64,000 nucleotides of DNA from Cohnella pontilimi (GTDB lineage: Bacteria; Bacillota; Bacilli; Paenibacillales; Paenibacillaceae), in NCBI RefSeq assembly GCF_005049045.1, contig NZ_SUPK01000002.1, positions 496,001 through 560,000 on the forward strand. The letters run 5' to 3'. Made by a program: the position numbers and the translations under genes. Positions 1-9,373 of this stretch are shown piece by piece (position 1 is the first letter of the stretch; every line of letters starts with the position of its first letter). The notes under the pieces were generated by a model, which worked only from the letters and a program-made list of their open reading frames with translations, made no database searches and was not told the origin of the DNA.

Positions 1-461
1 GTCCGGCGATCTGCTTCGACTCACAGGAGGAGGCGCTGTCAGGCATCGCGAACGGGAAAGTCAAAGAAGGCCATGTGGTCGTCATCCGCTACGAAGGCCC
101 GAAAGGCGGTCCGGGCATGCCGGAAATGCTGGCTCCGACTTCGCAAATTGTCGGCATGGGTCTCGGCGCGAAAGTCGGGCTCATCACCGACGGTCGTTTC
201 TCCGGCGCTTCCCGCGGCATCTCGATCGGCCACATTTCGCCCGAAGCGGCGGAAGGCGGACCGATCGCATTCGTCCAAGACGGCGACATCATCGAGCTCG
301 ACATGAACAACAACAAGATGACGCTCGAAATCAGCGACGAAGAGATGGAACGCCGCCGTTCCGAATGGAAAGGCTTCGAACCGAAAATTAAGCGCGGTTA
401 CCTTGCCCGCTATTCTGCACTCGTCACTTCCGCCAGCACCGGCGGCGTCATGAAAATGTAA
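1..461 (+). CDS. ilvD: Dihydroxy-acid dehydratase, C-terminal fragment
   Basis: This is the 3' end of ilvD, cut by the window edge; the frame is open from base 3 and the last 152 residues are present (the family is usually 550-570 aa). The enzyme dehydrates 2,3-dihydroxy acids to 2-oxo acids in isoleucine, valine and pantothenate synthesis, using an Fe-S cluster in the cytoplasm. The stretch contains the family signatures [22 protein letters not shown] and [12 protein letters not shown], and ends with the usual SAxxTSASxGG tail. The final stop is followed 17 bases later by a clear rho-independent terminator. Nothing suggests the gene is damaged; upstream ilv neighbours are outside the window. 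Confidence 0.97.
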   Translation, partial: PAICFDSQEEALSGIANGKVKEGHVVVIRYEGPKGGPGMPEMLAPTSQIVGMGLGAKVGLITDGRFSGASRGISIGHISPEAAEGGPIAFVQDGDIIELDMNNNKMTLEISDEEMERRRSEWKGFEPKIKRGYLARYSALVTSASTGGVMKM

Positions 462-478
462 ACCGCCTCTTATCTCCG

Positions 479-505
479 CCCCCGTCCGCATGGACGGGGG
501 TTTTT
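479..505 (+). terminator. Rho-independent terminator of ilvD
   Basis: A GC-rich hairpin (CCCCCGTCC, loop GCAT, GGACGGGGG) is followed directly by TTTTT. It lies 17 bases after the ilvD stop and ends that transcript before the repeat region. Confidence 0.9.
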
Positions 506-640
506 CATCGGTTCGATCGCCTCCACGCAAACTTGAGTTTGGCAAGGACAGGCGTCCCCAATGGGCGACTTATTTGTTTCACCTCTCAATCCAAATGGAT
601 TGCCTGGATTGCCGCAATTCCCCCTCCTTCTCCCCCTCAT

Positions 641-1018
641 ACCGTATCTATTTCGCTCATACACTGCTTCTCCTGATTCCCACCTTTTGCCCTTATCCCG
701 TTCGCTCAGTTAACATAAGTGCGCTTCTCCTGATTCCCACCTTTGGCCCTTATCCCGTCCGCTCAGTTAACATAATCCGCTTCTCCTGGTTGTCATTTTT
801 GGTCATTTCCCAGCGCAAATTCTCCCACCCGAGCGAAAGGGATAAGGCGTAAAGGAGGGAAATCTGAGACATCGTGAGTTGATACCTGAGTGAAGGGGAT
901 AAGGCGTAAAGGAGGAAAATCTGAGACATCGTGAGTTGATACCTGAGTGAAGGGGATAAGGCGTAAAGGAGGGAAATCTGAGACATCGTGAGTTGATACC
1001 TGAGCGAAGGGGATAACG
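641..1018. repeat. Repeat element A: mirrored 57-bp tandem repeat
   Basis: The 637-bp gap between ilvD and the convergent deacetylase gene is mostly this element. Forward cores of the type CCCTTATCCCGTYCGCTCAG begin at 690 and 747, with a degenerate one near 641. Reverse-complement cores (CTGAGYGAARGGGATAAGG type) begin at 829, 886, 943 and 1000. Every step within an arm is exactly 57 bp, and the full units are near-identical in the reverse arm. A 62-bp spacer (767-828) joins the two arms and is recognisably conserved in element B at 21.6 kb. The arms are inverted and in phase, so a transcript could fold core on core. Frames stay open across units because 57 is divisible by three; I do not call a gene here. 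The remaining sequence, 506-640 and 1019-1054, shows nothing recognisable. Confidence 0.93.
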
Positions 1019-1054
1019 CGAAAAGAATTGGGGAACTGATAGCTGCGCTAAGCC

Positions 1055-1090
1055 GAAAAATCAAGAACCCCCAGCTTGCGCCGGGGGTTC
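1055..1090 (-). terminator. Terminator of the deacetylase gene
   Basis: On the minus strand GAACCCCCGG, a short loop and CTGGGGGTTC form a stem followed by a T-rich tail (CTTGATTTTT). It lies a few bases after the stop of the leftward deacetylase gene. Confidence 0.85.
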
Positions 1091-1098
1091 CGTTGCCT

Positions 1099-2565
1099 TT
1101 ACATCGAATGCCCTAGCTGATCCGGGTTGATGCCGGGTTCCCTCGATACCGCCGCTTCGGGCACGTTCGAGCGGGCCGAACGCGAAGGGCGTTGTTTCCC
1201 CGTGCGGTCTTTCCAGGACAGCAGATCGTCGCGCTCCATGATCAGCATTCTGGCCGTCAGCCGCTCTCCGTAATCCTTTACGCGTTTGCCGCCCTCCGGA
1301 TTGATGACCGAGAGCATGAACCGCAAATACAGATTGGTCATCCAGGAAAAAACGCCGCGAGGCAATTCAAACGTCTGAAAGCCCAGACCTTCCGAGCCCC
1401 GGTGAATCATGGAGACGCCGTATAACGCCTTCACACGATCGCCGTTCGGAGCATAATCCAGAGCCCTGGCCATGTGAGGCAGAATGCCTTCCACTTCACG
1501 AATGAGCCGGATGGCGGTATGCACAGACGACCGGGAGCTCATGCCCATATCGAACAGCATCCGGTTTTCAAAATGCATCTCCATCACAAGATCGCCCGGG
1601 TTTAACCGTTTGTTATCGCGAAGCTGCACAGCCGGACCGGTATATTTTCGAATCCTGAAATTGAACTTGTCATCGTCGCCGACCTTCTGCAAGCGGAACA
1701 TCACGTGGAACAACTTCTCCCACAGCATCCAGACGCTCACGACGACTTTCTTCCATGGACCGATCCGATGTGCCGGCTTCCGGAGCTCAGCCGGTTTCGG
1801 ACGCTCTTCCGTTCCTGAATCGGATGCCGCCATTGCATCTGGCCTCCTGGTTTTCTGGTAGTTTTCCGTCAAAGAGATCATCTCATCCACTCCGACGAAG
1901 CGATACCCCGCTTGCTGGCCGTCCTGCAAAATGCGCTCCAGCGCTACGATCGTTTGGGCCGGCGCTTCGATATCGGCACCGAACGTACGGCCGCAGTCGT
2001 GAAGCACAAACACTTCTCCGGGACGAAGCTTTTGGCGCATGCGCCTGTAGAGCCGGTCCGCCCCCATGCGTTTGCGCCAGTCTCCGAAAATGGACGTCCA
2101 CAGCACGATCTGGAGATGGCCCAGCCGGCGGTAGTCGAATATGTTTACGATCCCCCAGGGAGGACGATAGTAATGCGGACGAACGCCGGTAATACGGTTG
2201 ATAATTTCCGACGTGCGCTCAATTTGTTTTTTCACCGTTTTGGGACGCATCAGCCAGTTCGAGTGATGAACGTAGTTATGAATGCCGATCACGTGGCCTT
2301 CCCGGTGGATTCGCGCTACCACTTCCGGCCATTGCTCCGCGTGGGAGCCAACGACAAAAAACGTGGCTTTCGCTCCGTACCGCTTCAACAAATCAAGCAG
2401 CTTGGGCGTATAGTCCGGATCCGGCCCGTCGTCGAACGTCAGGGCGATTTCCCGTTCCGTCCGGCCGCGCAAAAAGACCCGGAATCCGAAAATCCGGCTG
2501 ATAAGCGCCGGTATTAGGGCGTAAAAAGAAAAAAAATAAAAACCGATCCAGAGGATGATTTCCAT
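1099..2565 (-). CDS. Polysaccharide deacetylase with C-terminal YkoP-like domain
   Basis: This 488-aa protein has an N-terminal membrane anchor (residues about 3-25), then a NodB-type polysaccharide deacetylase domain (about 38-250). The metal-site motifs are TFDDGP (D45/D46) and H96-x3-H100; motif 2 carries N where S or T is usual. RPPW and VLHDCG follow. Residues from about 275 to 470 resemble the YkoP-type domain that accompanies such enzymes in Bacillus. The family removes N- or O-acetyl groups from cell-wall or capsule sugars on the outer face. I start at the ATG at 2565, preceded by GGTGGGGAAGG, rather than a TTG eight codons upstream. It is convergent with ilvD across repeat element A and divergent from the AI-2E permease gene. 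The substrate cannot be told from sequence. Confidence 0.85.
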   Translation of the reverse strand: MEIILWIGFYFFSFYALIPALISRIFGFRVFLRGRTEREIALTFDDGPDPDYTPKLLDLLKRYGAKATFFVVGSHAEQWPEVVARIHREGHVIGIHNYVHHSNWLMRPKTVKKQIERTSEIINRITGVRPHYYRPPWGIVNIFDYRRLGHLQIVLWTSIFGDWRKRMGADRLYRRMRQKLRPGEVFVLHDCGRTFGADIEAPAQTIVALERILQDGQQAGYRFVGVDEMISLTENYQKTRRPDAMAASDSGTEERPKPAELRKPAHRIGPWKKVVVSVWMLWEKLFHVMFRLQKVGDDDKFNFRIRKYTGPAVQLRDNKRLNPGDLVMEMHFENRMLFDMGMSSRSSVHTAIRLIREVEGILPHMARALDYAPNGDRVKALYGVSMIHRGSEGLGFQTFELPRGVFSWMTNLYLRFMLSVINPEGGKRVKDYGERLTARMLIMERDDLLSWKDRTGKQRPSRSARSNVPEAAVSREPGINPDQLGHSM

Positions 2566-2621
2566 GCCTTCCCCACCATCTTGTAGCAAATTGAGAGCGC
2601 AAGCGGTTCGTGCCTCGTTTC

Positions 2622-2693
2622 ATTTTACCATATCGGCCTCCGCTTGGGGCTTTCGAATCGTATCTTTTTTGCGGGCATGAAAACTGGTATCAT
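2622..2693. promoter_or_regulatory. Candidate divergent extended -10 promoters
   Basis: Between the divergent deacetylase and permease genes there is a leftward TGGTAAAAT (hexamer 2622-2627) and a rightward TGGTATCAT (hexamer 2688-2693). Both are extended -10 shapes with poor -35 boxes. This is inference from motif shape and position only. Confidence 0.35.
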
Positions 2694-2730
2694 CTTGTTA
2701 ATTCCAAAATGGACAAGGGAGAAACCCAAC

Positions 2731-3885
2731 ATGTTCACGTTTTACCAGAAATATTGGCGCACGGCCTTCGACATCGCGGTCATCGCTTTTACCGTGTGGC
2801 TCACGATGTTCGTGTTCAGCTACTTGTACCAAATTGCCACTCCGGTTTTTCTTTCGTTCGTGATCTTCCTCTGTATCGAGCCGCTCGCCAAACGGCTGCA
2901 CCGGTGGGGGATGAAAAAATCGATCGCCACAGGCATCAGCATGCTCTTGTTTATCATCGTCGTGCTAGGTGTCCTCGCCGGTCTGGGCTGGATCTTTTAT
3001 TTGCAGATCGACCAGTTGTGGCATGCGCTGCCGAAATATCAAAACCAGTTATCACAGCAAGTCGCCGCCATAACTGAAGAATTGCAGACTCGCTACAAGG
3101 CACTCCCTCCGGATGTAGCCGAAAGGCTGACGACCGCAATTTCCAAAGTGACGGAATGGGGCAGCAACGCTGCCGTGCTGCTGCTGGGCTGGCTGATCGG
3201 TTCCCTCAAATCCACCTCGTCGTTCCTGTTTAATTTCTCGGTCGCGTTGATTCTCGCTTACTTCCTGAGTCTGGAAATTGACAACTGGAAACGTCTCGGA
3301 GCGGAGCGCTCGCCCCGAACATTCCGAAAAGCTTTCCAATTTCTGCGGGACAATGTGTTTAAAGGGATCGGCGCTTATTTGAAGGCGCAAGGCAAGCTCA
3401 TCAGTATCACATTCGCCGTCATTTTCCTGTCGCTGCTGGCGCTTGGTGTGCCTAACGCGTTCGCGATCGCGCTTCTCGCCGGCATTTTCGACGTGCTCCC
3501 GCTGCTCGGCGTCAACACGCTGTTCATTCCCTGGATCATCTACCTGTTCATTGTGGGAGACAACGAATTGGCGATTTGGTTGACGGTACTTCTCGTTGTC
3601 GTCACGACAACCCGACAATTCCTGGAGCCCCGCATCACCGGACAGACGGTGGGGGTGTCCGCTTTCACGATGCTGGCCTTCATGATGATTTCGCTCTCGT
3701 TGTTCGGGGTGGCCGGTCTGATCTTGGCACCGATCATCATGATTTTGCTCAAGGCTCTTTACGATCAGGGCTACTTTCATCGCTGGATTCGCGTTCCGCA
3801 CGACGAATTCACCGTGTCTCCGTTAATACCGCGGCCGGACGATCCGGTAGAGCGCTCCTCTCCAGAAGCCGCAGACGCTCCATGA
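2731..3885 (+). CDS. AI-2E family transporter (PerM/YdiK type)
   Basis: A 384-aa integral membrane protein with two N-terminal membrane segments, a soluble loop rich in polar residues (about 95-165), and a C-terminal group of helices holding the family glycine/proline pattern (GIFDVLPLLG, then LEPRITGQTVG). The family was named for autoinducer-2 export, but members do varied transport jobs, so the substrate is unknown. The start is the ATG at 2731 after AAGGGAG; an in-frame ATG 29 codons earlier lacks a ribosome site. A second, more distant member lies at 16311-17381. Its last 77 bases overlap the 3' end of the convergent PBP gene, so the tails are antisense to each other. Confidence 0.88.
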   Translation: MFTFYQKYWRTAFDIAVIAFTVWLTMFVFSYLYQIATPVFLSFVIFLCIEPLAKRLHRWGMKKSIATGISMLLFIIVVLGVLAGLGWIFYLQIDQLWHALPKYQNQLSQQVAAITEELQTRYKALPPDVAERLTTAISKVTEWGSNAAVLLLGWLIGSLKSTSSFLFNFSVALILAYFLSLEIDNWKRLGAERSPRTFRKAFQFLRDNVFKGIGAYLKAQGKLISITFAVIFLSLLALGVPNAFAIALLAGIFDVLPLLGVNTLFIPWIIYLFIVGDNELAIWLTVLLVVVTTTRQFLEPRITGQTVGVSAFTMLAFMMISLSLFGVAGLILAPIIMILLKALYDQGYFHRWIRVPHDEFTVSPLIPRPDDPVERSSPEAADAP

Positions 3886-5653
3886 CGTCGCCGAATACCG
3901 AAGCGGCCCGGTTTCGCAAACCCGCCGGCTGATTCTCGATCAGTATGGCAACCGCATACCGCGGATGCTCATTGACAGGCCCGTAACCGACGAACCAATG
4001 GTCGTTACGGGCTTTTTGCGCGCCAGCGAGCTCCGCGGTACCGGATTTGCCGGCCAGGGGCCACACGGAAGAAGCCAGCGCTTGACGCGCCGTTCCTTCC
4101 GTCACCACGGATCTCATCGCCTTCAGAACCGCGGCCGCCGTTTCTTTGCCGATCTCTCCATACTTGGAAGGGGCCGGCTGCGGCCGCAGCTCCGCCATGA
4201 ATTCACCGTCGGCATAACGAATTTCTTTCACCAGCCGGGGTGCGGCCGCTTGACCGCCGTGAAGCAGCGTGACGACCATATTGGCAGCTTGAAGCGGCGT
4301 GATGCGGACATCCCGCTGGCCGATGCCCGTACCCGCTCTTACGCCTCCGTCTCGCGCCGTTTTTTTGTCCCGGAAAACGGCACCGGCCTCTTCCTCGCCC
4401 ATCAGCTTCAGCGGACGGCCGTCAAGGAACCGCTCCGCGCGCCAGCCGACTTGCCGCCCGAGCCCGAGTCGCTGTGCCGTAATGTGGATCCAGGCGGGAT
4501 CCAGCCTTTCCGCCAAGCCGGCGAAAGCCACGTTGCACGATTCCGCGAACGCCTGCTCCAGCGTCAGCTGTCCGTGTCCTTCGCGGCGCCAGCATCTCAG
4601 TCCGTAGCGGTGATACTCGCCGTCGCATCGGATTTGCTGTCCGAGATCGGCTTCGCCAGCTTCCAGCGCTGCCGCCAACGTCACGATCTTGAACACCGAC
4701 CCCGGAGGGTAGGCGGTAATGGCGTGGTTCCGCTCATCCGTCCCTTTGCCTCCGATATTTTGCGGATCCAGTCCCGGCAGCGATATCATCGCCAAAATGT
4801 CCGCATTGGCCGCATCAAGTACGACCGCGGCTCCTTCGCGGACACCGGCTGTCCGCATGGCCTGTTCGACCGAGGATTGAATGCCGAGATCGAGCGTCGT
4901 GTACACTTGCACCGGAAAGTGGGAGTTGTCCGGCTTCGTCATGCGCAGCCCGAGCCCGGCAAGCGGCAGCCGTCCGGCATCGGTCAGCTGCCGGACGACG
5001 GACGGGCCTACTCCTCTGAGCAGCCGGTCCATCGATTTCTCCAACCCGGCTCCTCCGATGACATCCGTCGCTTGCAGCCGATGCGAAGCCAATCGCTCCG
5101 CGTAAAGGCGGGACAGCCGCTCCGGATGCTGCGACACGTAACCGATCGCATGCAGGGGGGATAGATTTTGCGCGTAACGGTTCCGGTATGGAAGCACGGT
5201 CACGCCCACCAGGCGCGTTTCGTCGACGGTTCGAATTTGCTCCTCCGAAAGAGCGGCGGCCGACTGCGTACCCGGCTTCGTCCAAACGCGAGGCTCCTTC
5301 AAATCCCGCAGCCAGCGTTCCAGCTCCGCCCGGGAAGTACCGAGTGAGTCCGCCAACCGCTTCAGCGCTTGCGGTGTACCTCTCGGCATGCCATAATTCG
5401 GAAATGCGGCCAGACTCATCACCGGGAGTCCGGTAATCGGCCTTCCCGTCCGGTCCCGAAACTGCCCCCGCCCATCATCGACCGTAAGCCCGTCCGATCT
5501 TTGCAGCACCGCTTGCCTGGTTATCGCGGGCTCTGCAGCCATTGCCCCGGCGAATCCCAGCTGCAGCCAGGCCAGCCGGCCTCCTGCCGCCAGGAACAGA
5601 ACCGCGATTGCAAGCAGCACCTGCAACAGCCTCCGGATCCGCAATTCCTTCAT
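3809..5653 (-). CDS. Class B penicillin-binding protein (transpeptidase)
   Basis: This 614-aa protein carries one N-terminal membrane helix (about 8-33), a dimerisation-type region, and a complete penicillin-binding transpeptidase domain. Active-site motifs are S319-V-F-K, S372-C-N and K536-S-G-T. It should cross-link peptidoglycan stem peptides outside the membrane. There are no PASTA repeats, which separates it from the divisome PBP2x/SpoVD group; it resembles the smaller accessory class B enzymes of Bacillales (PbpI-like, inference). The start at 5653 follows GGAGGG with good spacing; a longer upstream frame has no signal. The gene's end overlaps the convergent AI-2E permease gene by 77 bases, leaving no terminator between them. 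Confidence 0.9.
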   Translation of the reverse strand: MKELRIRRLLQVLLAIAVLFLAAGGRLAWLQLGFAGAMAAEPAITRQAVLQRSDGLTVDDGRGQFRDRTGRPITGLPVMSLAAFPNYGMPRGTPQALKRLADSLGTSRAELERWLRDLKEPRVWTKPGTQSAAALSEEQIRTVDETRLVGVTVLPYRNRYAQNLSPLHAIGYVSQHPERLSRLYAERLASHRLQATDVIGGAGLEKSMDRLLRGVGPSVVRQLTDAGRLPLAGLGLRMTKPDNSHFPVQVYTTLDLGIQSSVEQAMRTAGVREGAAVVLDAANADILAMISLPGLDPQNIGGKGTDERNHAITAYPPGSVFKIVTLAAALEAGEADLGQQIRCDGEYHRYGLRCWRREGHGQLTLEQAFAESCNVAFAGLAERLDPAWIHITAQRLGLGRQVGWRAERFLDGRPLKLMGEEEAGAVFRDKKTARDGGVRAGTGIGQRDVRITPLQAANMVVTLLHGGQAAAPRLVKEIRYADGEFMAELRPQPAPSKYGEIGKETAAAVLKAMRSVVTEGTARQALASSVWPLAGKSGTAELAGAQKARNDHWFVGYGPVNEHPRYAVAILIENQPAGLRNRAASVFGDVMERLRLLERSALPDRPAAVLTETR

Positions 5654-5716
5654 CGGTGTGTTCCCTCCGCCGCCGTTTCTCTCTCCTATCGTTTCCATCG
5701 ACGGCTCGGAGCAAAA

Positions 5717-5748
5717 CAAAAAAACCGCCCGGGAATTCCCAGGCGGCT
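5717..5748 (-). terminator. Terminator of the chemoreceptor gene
   Basis: On the minus strand CCGCCTGGG, AATT and CCCGGGCGG form a strong palindromic stem followed by a run of seven T. It lies between the chemoreceptor stop (5763) and the start of the downstream PBP gene (5653), so the PBP gene needs its own promoter or read-through. Confidence 0.88.
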
Positions 5749-5762
5749 CTCTTATGCGCGAA

Positions 5763-7886
5763 TCAAGCGACTGTAAATTTGGACAAAGACTCGCGAAGCC
5801 GGTTCGATACGTTCTCCAGCTTGGAGGACAACTCCACGAGCCCTTCGCTGACACTCAATTGTTCATTGCTCAGCGAAGCGACCTGCTCGGAAGTGGCGGA
5901 GGCCTCTTGTGCGACGGAGCTCACGTTGCTCATCGCCAGAGACAAAGTCGACTGCGCTTCCTCCAGATGGCGGACGGACTCGGTCGCTTTATCCAGTCTA
6001 TCTGCGAAGCTGCCCATGTTCTCCTGCACGACGACGAATATTTGATTTGCTTCCCGCACCGATTCGATCTGCTCTTGGAAAATCGGATACGCTTCGGACA
6101 AAACGGACACCGTTTCATCAATTTCTTTTTGGATGTTCTCCACGATTTCCCCGACCACCCCGATCGACTGGCGTGACTGATCGGCGAGTTTGCGGATTTC
6201 GTCGGCCACGACCATGAAGCCTTTGCCGGCGTTGCCGGCACGCGCAGCTTCGATGGTCGCGTTCAGCGACAAAATGTTCGTTTGCTTGGAGACGTTCCCG
6301 AGCACGTCCAATATTTTGCGAATGGAACGGGTGCTGTCCTTGAGCTTGTCCACTTTGTCGACCATGGAACGGGTCATGTCTTCGGTTTGCCCGGTTTTCT
6401 GGATCAGCGTGCCCATGAAGTCGGAGCCTTTGCGGCTCGCTTCCTCAACCTCGCCAGCCGCATTCCCCATTTGCTCGTTGGACGCGATGACACTCTGCAC
6501 CTGCGAGCCGATTTCTACGGTGAGCTCGCTGCCCTTCTCCGATTCGACGGCCAAATTCGTGGCGCCGCCCGCGATTTCTTCGGTCGCGATCGCGATTTCT
6601 TTCGCCGCTCCGGCCGTTTTTTGGGAAGCCTCAGACAGAGACGAGGCGGTTTCGAGCACTTCCTTCGCAGATTGATTGGTCTGTTGAACGAGGCCGGTGA
6701 TCTGCTCCATCATCCGGTTAAAGCTGTCCGCGACCTGCCCGATCTCGTCACGCTGGCGGAGCGTCGATCGGACGGTCAGATTGCCTTTCTCGCCTTCATT
6801 CATCAGCGTGCGAAGCTGTGCGAGAGGGCGGCCGACCGTGCGGAGGACGACCAAGCCAAGAGCAGCCGCGATGACGGCGGCAACGACACACATGATCAGG
6901 GTGAGGTTGCTGATTTGTTTGGCATCTTTAACAAGCGAAGACACTGGAACATTGCCGATAACTTTCCAATTGTTCGTATTGATCGTTCCAACCGCCGACA
7001 GCATGGGTTCCCCGTGAAAATCGATTGTGTCGGAGGTTGCCGGAATCGGGCTGGTGTACTTCTCGCCGTCCGTTCCATCCTTGTCATAAACGATTGAGCC
7101 GTCCGGAGCCACAATATGGGTATCGTCGCCTTCACCGAAACTGACGCTCCTCATTTGCTCGGACAGTGCTCCGGCTTTTACTTCAATGATCAAGGTATAG
7201 GGCTTCCCTTGGTTGATAAACCTTGCCACCGCGAACGTCGGTCCCAACCTGGCACCGTCCAGGCCATTGGGCTGTGTCGGAATCCATACCGCTTTCCCGC
7301 CGGCGGCTTTAATCGACTCCAATACCGCTTTCGAAATATTTTCCGGTTTAGACGTAGTGGCCGTAGTCATGAGAGGTCCATCGTGCCCATCCGGCAGCAT
7401 GGTGATGGATTCCAAGCTGTTATCTGCCATCAAGACGGTGGACAATTTCTCGGTGATCTTGCGTGAGGTGTCGTAGAGTTCATAGTCGTCTTTGGCGCGT
7501 CCCATGTTTTCGAGCAACTGCATAAATTGAATGTCCGTAAGGAACTGAAAGGATTGCCGCTCATAACCGCTGAGGAGCAGCGCGAGCTTCCCGGCCGTCT
7601 GCTGCGCCGTCTGGGCGCTGGCGTCCGCAACTTTTTGCTGAATGATCGAACTGGATTTGTTGTACGAAAACCAGCCTAACGAGGCGACACAAACAAGAAT
7701 GCTGCAAAAAATGAGTAAAAACAGTTTCATTCCTACGGAACGAACAGGGTTTTGCAGCTTCGTCCCGCGGAGCGATTTCCCCGTTGCTTGAGTCATTTCA
7801 CCCAAGTCTTTAAGCCCTTTTTTCCATTGAATCGCCCGCCACATGCCTCCGGTCGCCTGTGCTATTTTGTGCCAAACATTCTTCAT
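5763..7886 (-). CDS. Methyl-accepting chemotaxis protein
   Basis: A 707-aa chemoreceptor. After an unusually long hydrophilic N-terminus (about 53 residues) comes the first membrane helix (about 54-75), then an extracellular sensor of about 250 residues of the double-Cache size class. A second helix (about 325-350, ending in VVLRTVGRP), a HAMP region and a long coiled-coil signalling domain follow. The hairpin tip ([18 protein letters not shown]) binds CheA/CheW in this family. It should sense an extracellular ligand and feed the chemotaxis kinase at the membrane. The start at 7886 follows GGAGGGG; an upstream in-frame ATG would only lengthen the already odd N-terminal extension. No other chemotaxis gene is nearby, and I find no clear sigma-D promoter. 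Confidence 0.93.
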   Translation of the reverse strand: MKNVWHKIAQATGGMWRAIQWKKGLKDLGEMTQATGKSLRGTKLQNPVRSVGMKLFLLIFCSILVCVASLGWFSYNKSSSIIQQKVADASAQTAQQTAGKLALLLSGYERQSFQFLTDIQFMQLLENMGRAKDDYELYDTSRKITEKLSTVLMADNSLESITMLPDGHDGPLMTTATTSKPENISKAVLESIKAAGGKAVWIPTQPNGLDGARLGPTFAVARFINQGKPYTLIIEVKAGALSEQMRSVSFGEGDDTHIVAPDGSIVYDKDGTDGEKYTSPIPATSDTIDFHGEPMLSAVGTINTNNWKVIGNVPVSSLVKDAKQISNLTLIMCVVAAVIAAALGLVVLRTVGRPLAQLRTLMNEGEKGNLTVRSTLRQRDEIGQVADSFNRMMEQITGLVQQTNQSAKEVLETASSLSEASQKTAGAAKEIAIATEEIAGGATNLAVESEKGSELTVEIGSQVQSVIASNEQMGNAAGEVEEASRKGSDFMGTLIQKTGQTEDMTRSMVDKVDKLKDSTRSIRKILDVLGNVSKQTNILSLNATIEAARAGNAGKGFMVVADEIRKLADQSRQSIGVVGEIVENIQKEIDETVSVLSEAYPIFQEQIESVREANQIFVVVQENMGSFADRLDKATESVRHLEEAQSTLSLAMSNVSSVAQEASATSEQVASLSNEQLSVSEGLVELSSKLENVSNRLRESLSKFTVA

Positions 7887-8084
7887 CTGTGCATGCCCCT
7901 CCGGCTTTAAAATACCGATTCCAGGCAAGTAGAAAAAAACTGCCGAGCGAACCGATAATCCGATCGCGCCCTGTTCGGCATCGATCTTCTTTATCTCTGT
8001 TCATTCGACAGTTATAGGTAAAATCCTCTAGTTTTCGCGGAAGCATTTGGATTTTTTTGCGGGATGAATTTTAGTTCACGGGAA

Positions 8085-9338
8085 CTAATCCGTTCGTTTT
8101 CGCATCAGATCGAGCGGAGAGACCGGTTGGACGGTATGAATCTTCACCGTTTGAAGAGGGTGACGGGCCACCGACAAGGGTTGACCTTGGGCATCGGTCA
8201 GGTCTCCGAGCGTTTGCTTAAAGCATCGTCCGCCCGGGCCGATGAATTCGACCTCCATACCCGGCCGGAAAGGACTCCGCTGCTGGACCGTCGCGATCCC
8301 CGCCGATTCATCGTAATCCGTAACGACGGCGGCAAAATCGTAGGGAGCGGGCTTCTCTTCGGGCTCATAAATATGTTCCGTGGCACCCGGCGTTCCGTAA
8401 AAAAAGCCGGTGTTAAGCGGACGGTTGGCCGCTTTGCCGATTTCCTCCACCCACTCGGGACGAAGCAGGTAGCCCTCCGGGTCCTCAAAATAGGCGTCAA
8501 TGGCCTGACGGTAGGCATTCACGACCGACGCTACATAGTGAACGCTTTTCATACGGCCTTCGATTTTAAAGCTGTCCACCCCGGCCTGGATCAATTCCGG
8601 CAGGTGATGGATCATGCACAAATCTTTCGAGCTCATCGTGAACAGGTTTTGCCCCGGATCCGCCACGGACCGGTTGTCGGCATGCAGATCGTATTTCCAT
8701 CGGCAGGACTGGCAACAGCCGCCCCGGTTGGAATCGCGGTCGGTAAAATGGTTCGACAGCACGCACCGACCGGAGACGGAGGAACACATCGCCCCGTGAA
8801 TAAACACTTCCAGCTCGATATCGACGCGTGACTTCATCTCGCGGATTTCGTCCATGGTCGTTTCCCTGGCGAGCACGACCCGCGGAAGGCCTTCTTCCTT
8901 CCAGAACTGAACGGCCTGCCAGTTCATCGTAGACTGCTGGGTGCTCAGGTGAACCTCCAGCCGGGGTGCCACTTTTTGCGCGGTCTCCACAATCGCTGGA
9001 TCCGCGGTAATAATGGCGGCGATGCCGGCGGAATCTAGTTCCCGCAAGTAATCCGCGATGCCGGGCAAATCTTCCTGGTGCGCAAAAATGTTGGTCGCAA
9101 CGAACACCTTGGCTCCGTAACGCGAAGCGAATTCGACACCTTCCCTCATCTGCTCGATGCTGAAGTTGTCCGCATTGGAACGAAGGCCGTATTTTTGGCC
9201 CCCGATGTAAACCGCATCCGCCCCGTAGTGGACGGCAAATTTCAGCTTCTCCAGACTGCCCGCCGGAGCCAGCAGCTCGGGCTTGACCAGCCTTTGTCTC
9301 TGCCCGCGCAGGCCGGGCGATTGTTGCAGCAGCGTCAT
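8085..9338 (-). CDS. trhP2: Peptidase U32 family tRNA hydroxylation protein
   Basis: A 417-aa U32-family protein matching Bacillus YrrO. Signatures are KPELLAPAGSLEKLKFA at the N-terminus, the YADAVYIGG-like barrel start and the cysteine cluster GRCVLSNHFTDRDSNRGGCCQSCRW that probably holds an Fe-S cluster. In B. subtilis YrrN and YrrO act together in making 5-hydroxyuridine at the wobble position of tRNA, drawing on prephenate (family knowledge). The upstream gene is the YrrN partner, 35 bp away, and mltG precedes it, the same order as in Bacillus. Start ATG at 9338 follows GGAGAAG. A small hairpin just after the stop (TAGTTC/GAACTA) is a weak terminator candidate. The 198-bp gap down to the chemoreceptor gene holds nothing else I recognise. 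Confidence 0.9.
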   Translation of the reverse strand: MTLLQQSPGLRGQRQRLVKPELLAPAGSLEKLKFAVHYGADAVYIGGQKYGLRSNADNFSIEQMREGVEFASRYGAKVFVATNIFAHQEDLPGIADYLRELDSAGIAAIITADPAIVETAQKVAPRLEVHLSTQQSTMNWQAVQFWKEEGLPRVVLARETTMDEIREMKSRVDIELEVFIHGAMCSSVSGRCVLSNHFTDRDSNRGGCCQSCRWKYDLHADNRSVADPGQNLFTMSSKDLCMIHHLPELIQAGVDSFKIEGRMKSVHYVASVVNAYRQAIDAYFEDPEGYLLRPEWVEEIGKAANRPLNTGFFYGTPGATEHIYEPEEKPAPYDFAAVVTDYDESAGIATVQQRSPFRPGMEVEFIGPGGRCFKQTLGDLTDAQGQPLSVARHPLQTVKIHTVQPVSPLDLMRKRTD

Positions 9339-9373
9339 GCCGTTCTTCTCCTATCCGTGAGAGGTGGTGATGT

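Noticed and set aside
829-1018. Regular repeats that could be taken for a CRISPR array
   Set aside because: The whole 57-bp unit is repeated, not a short repeat with unique spacers, and no cas genes exist in the window.
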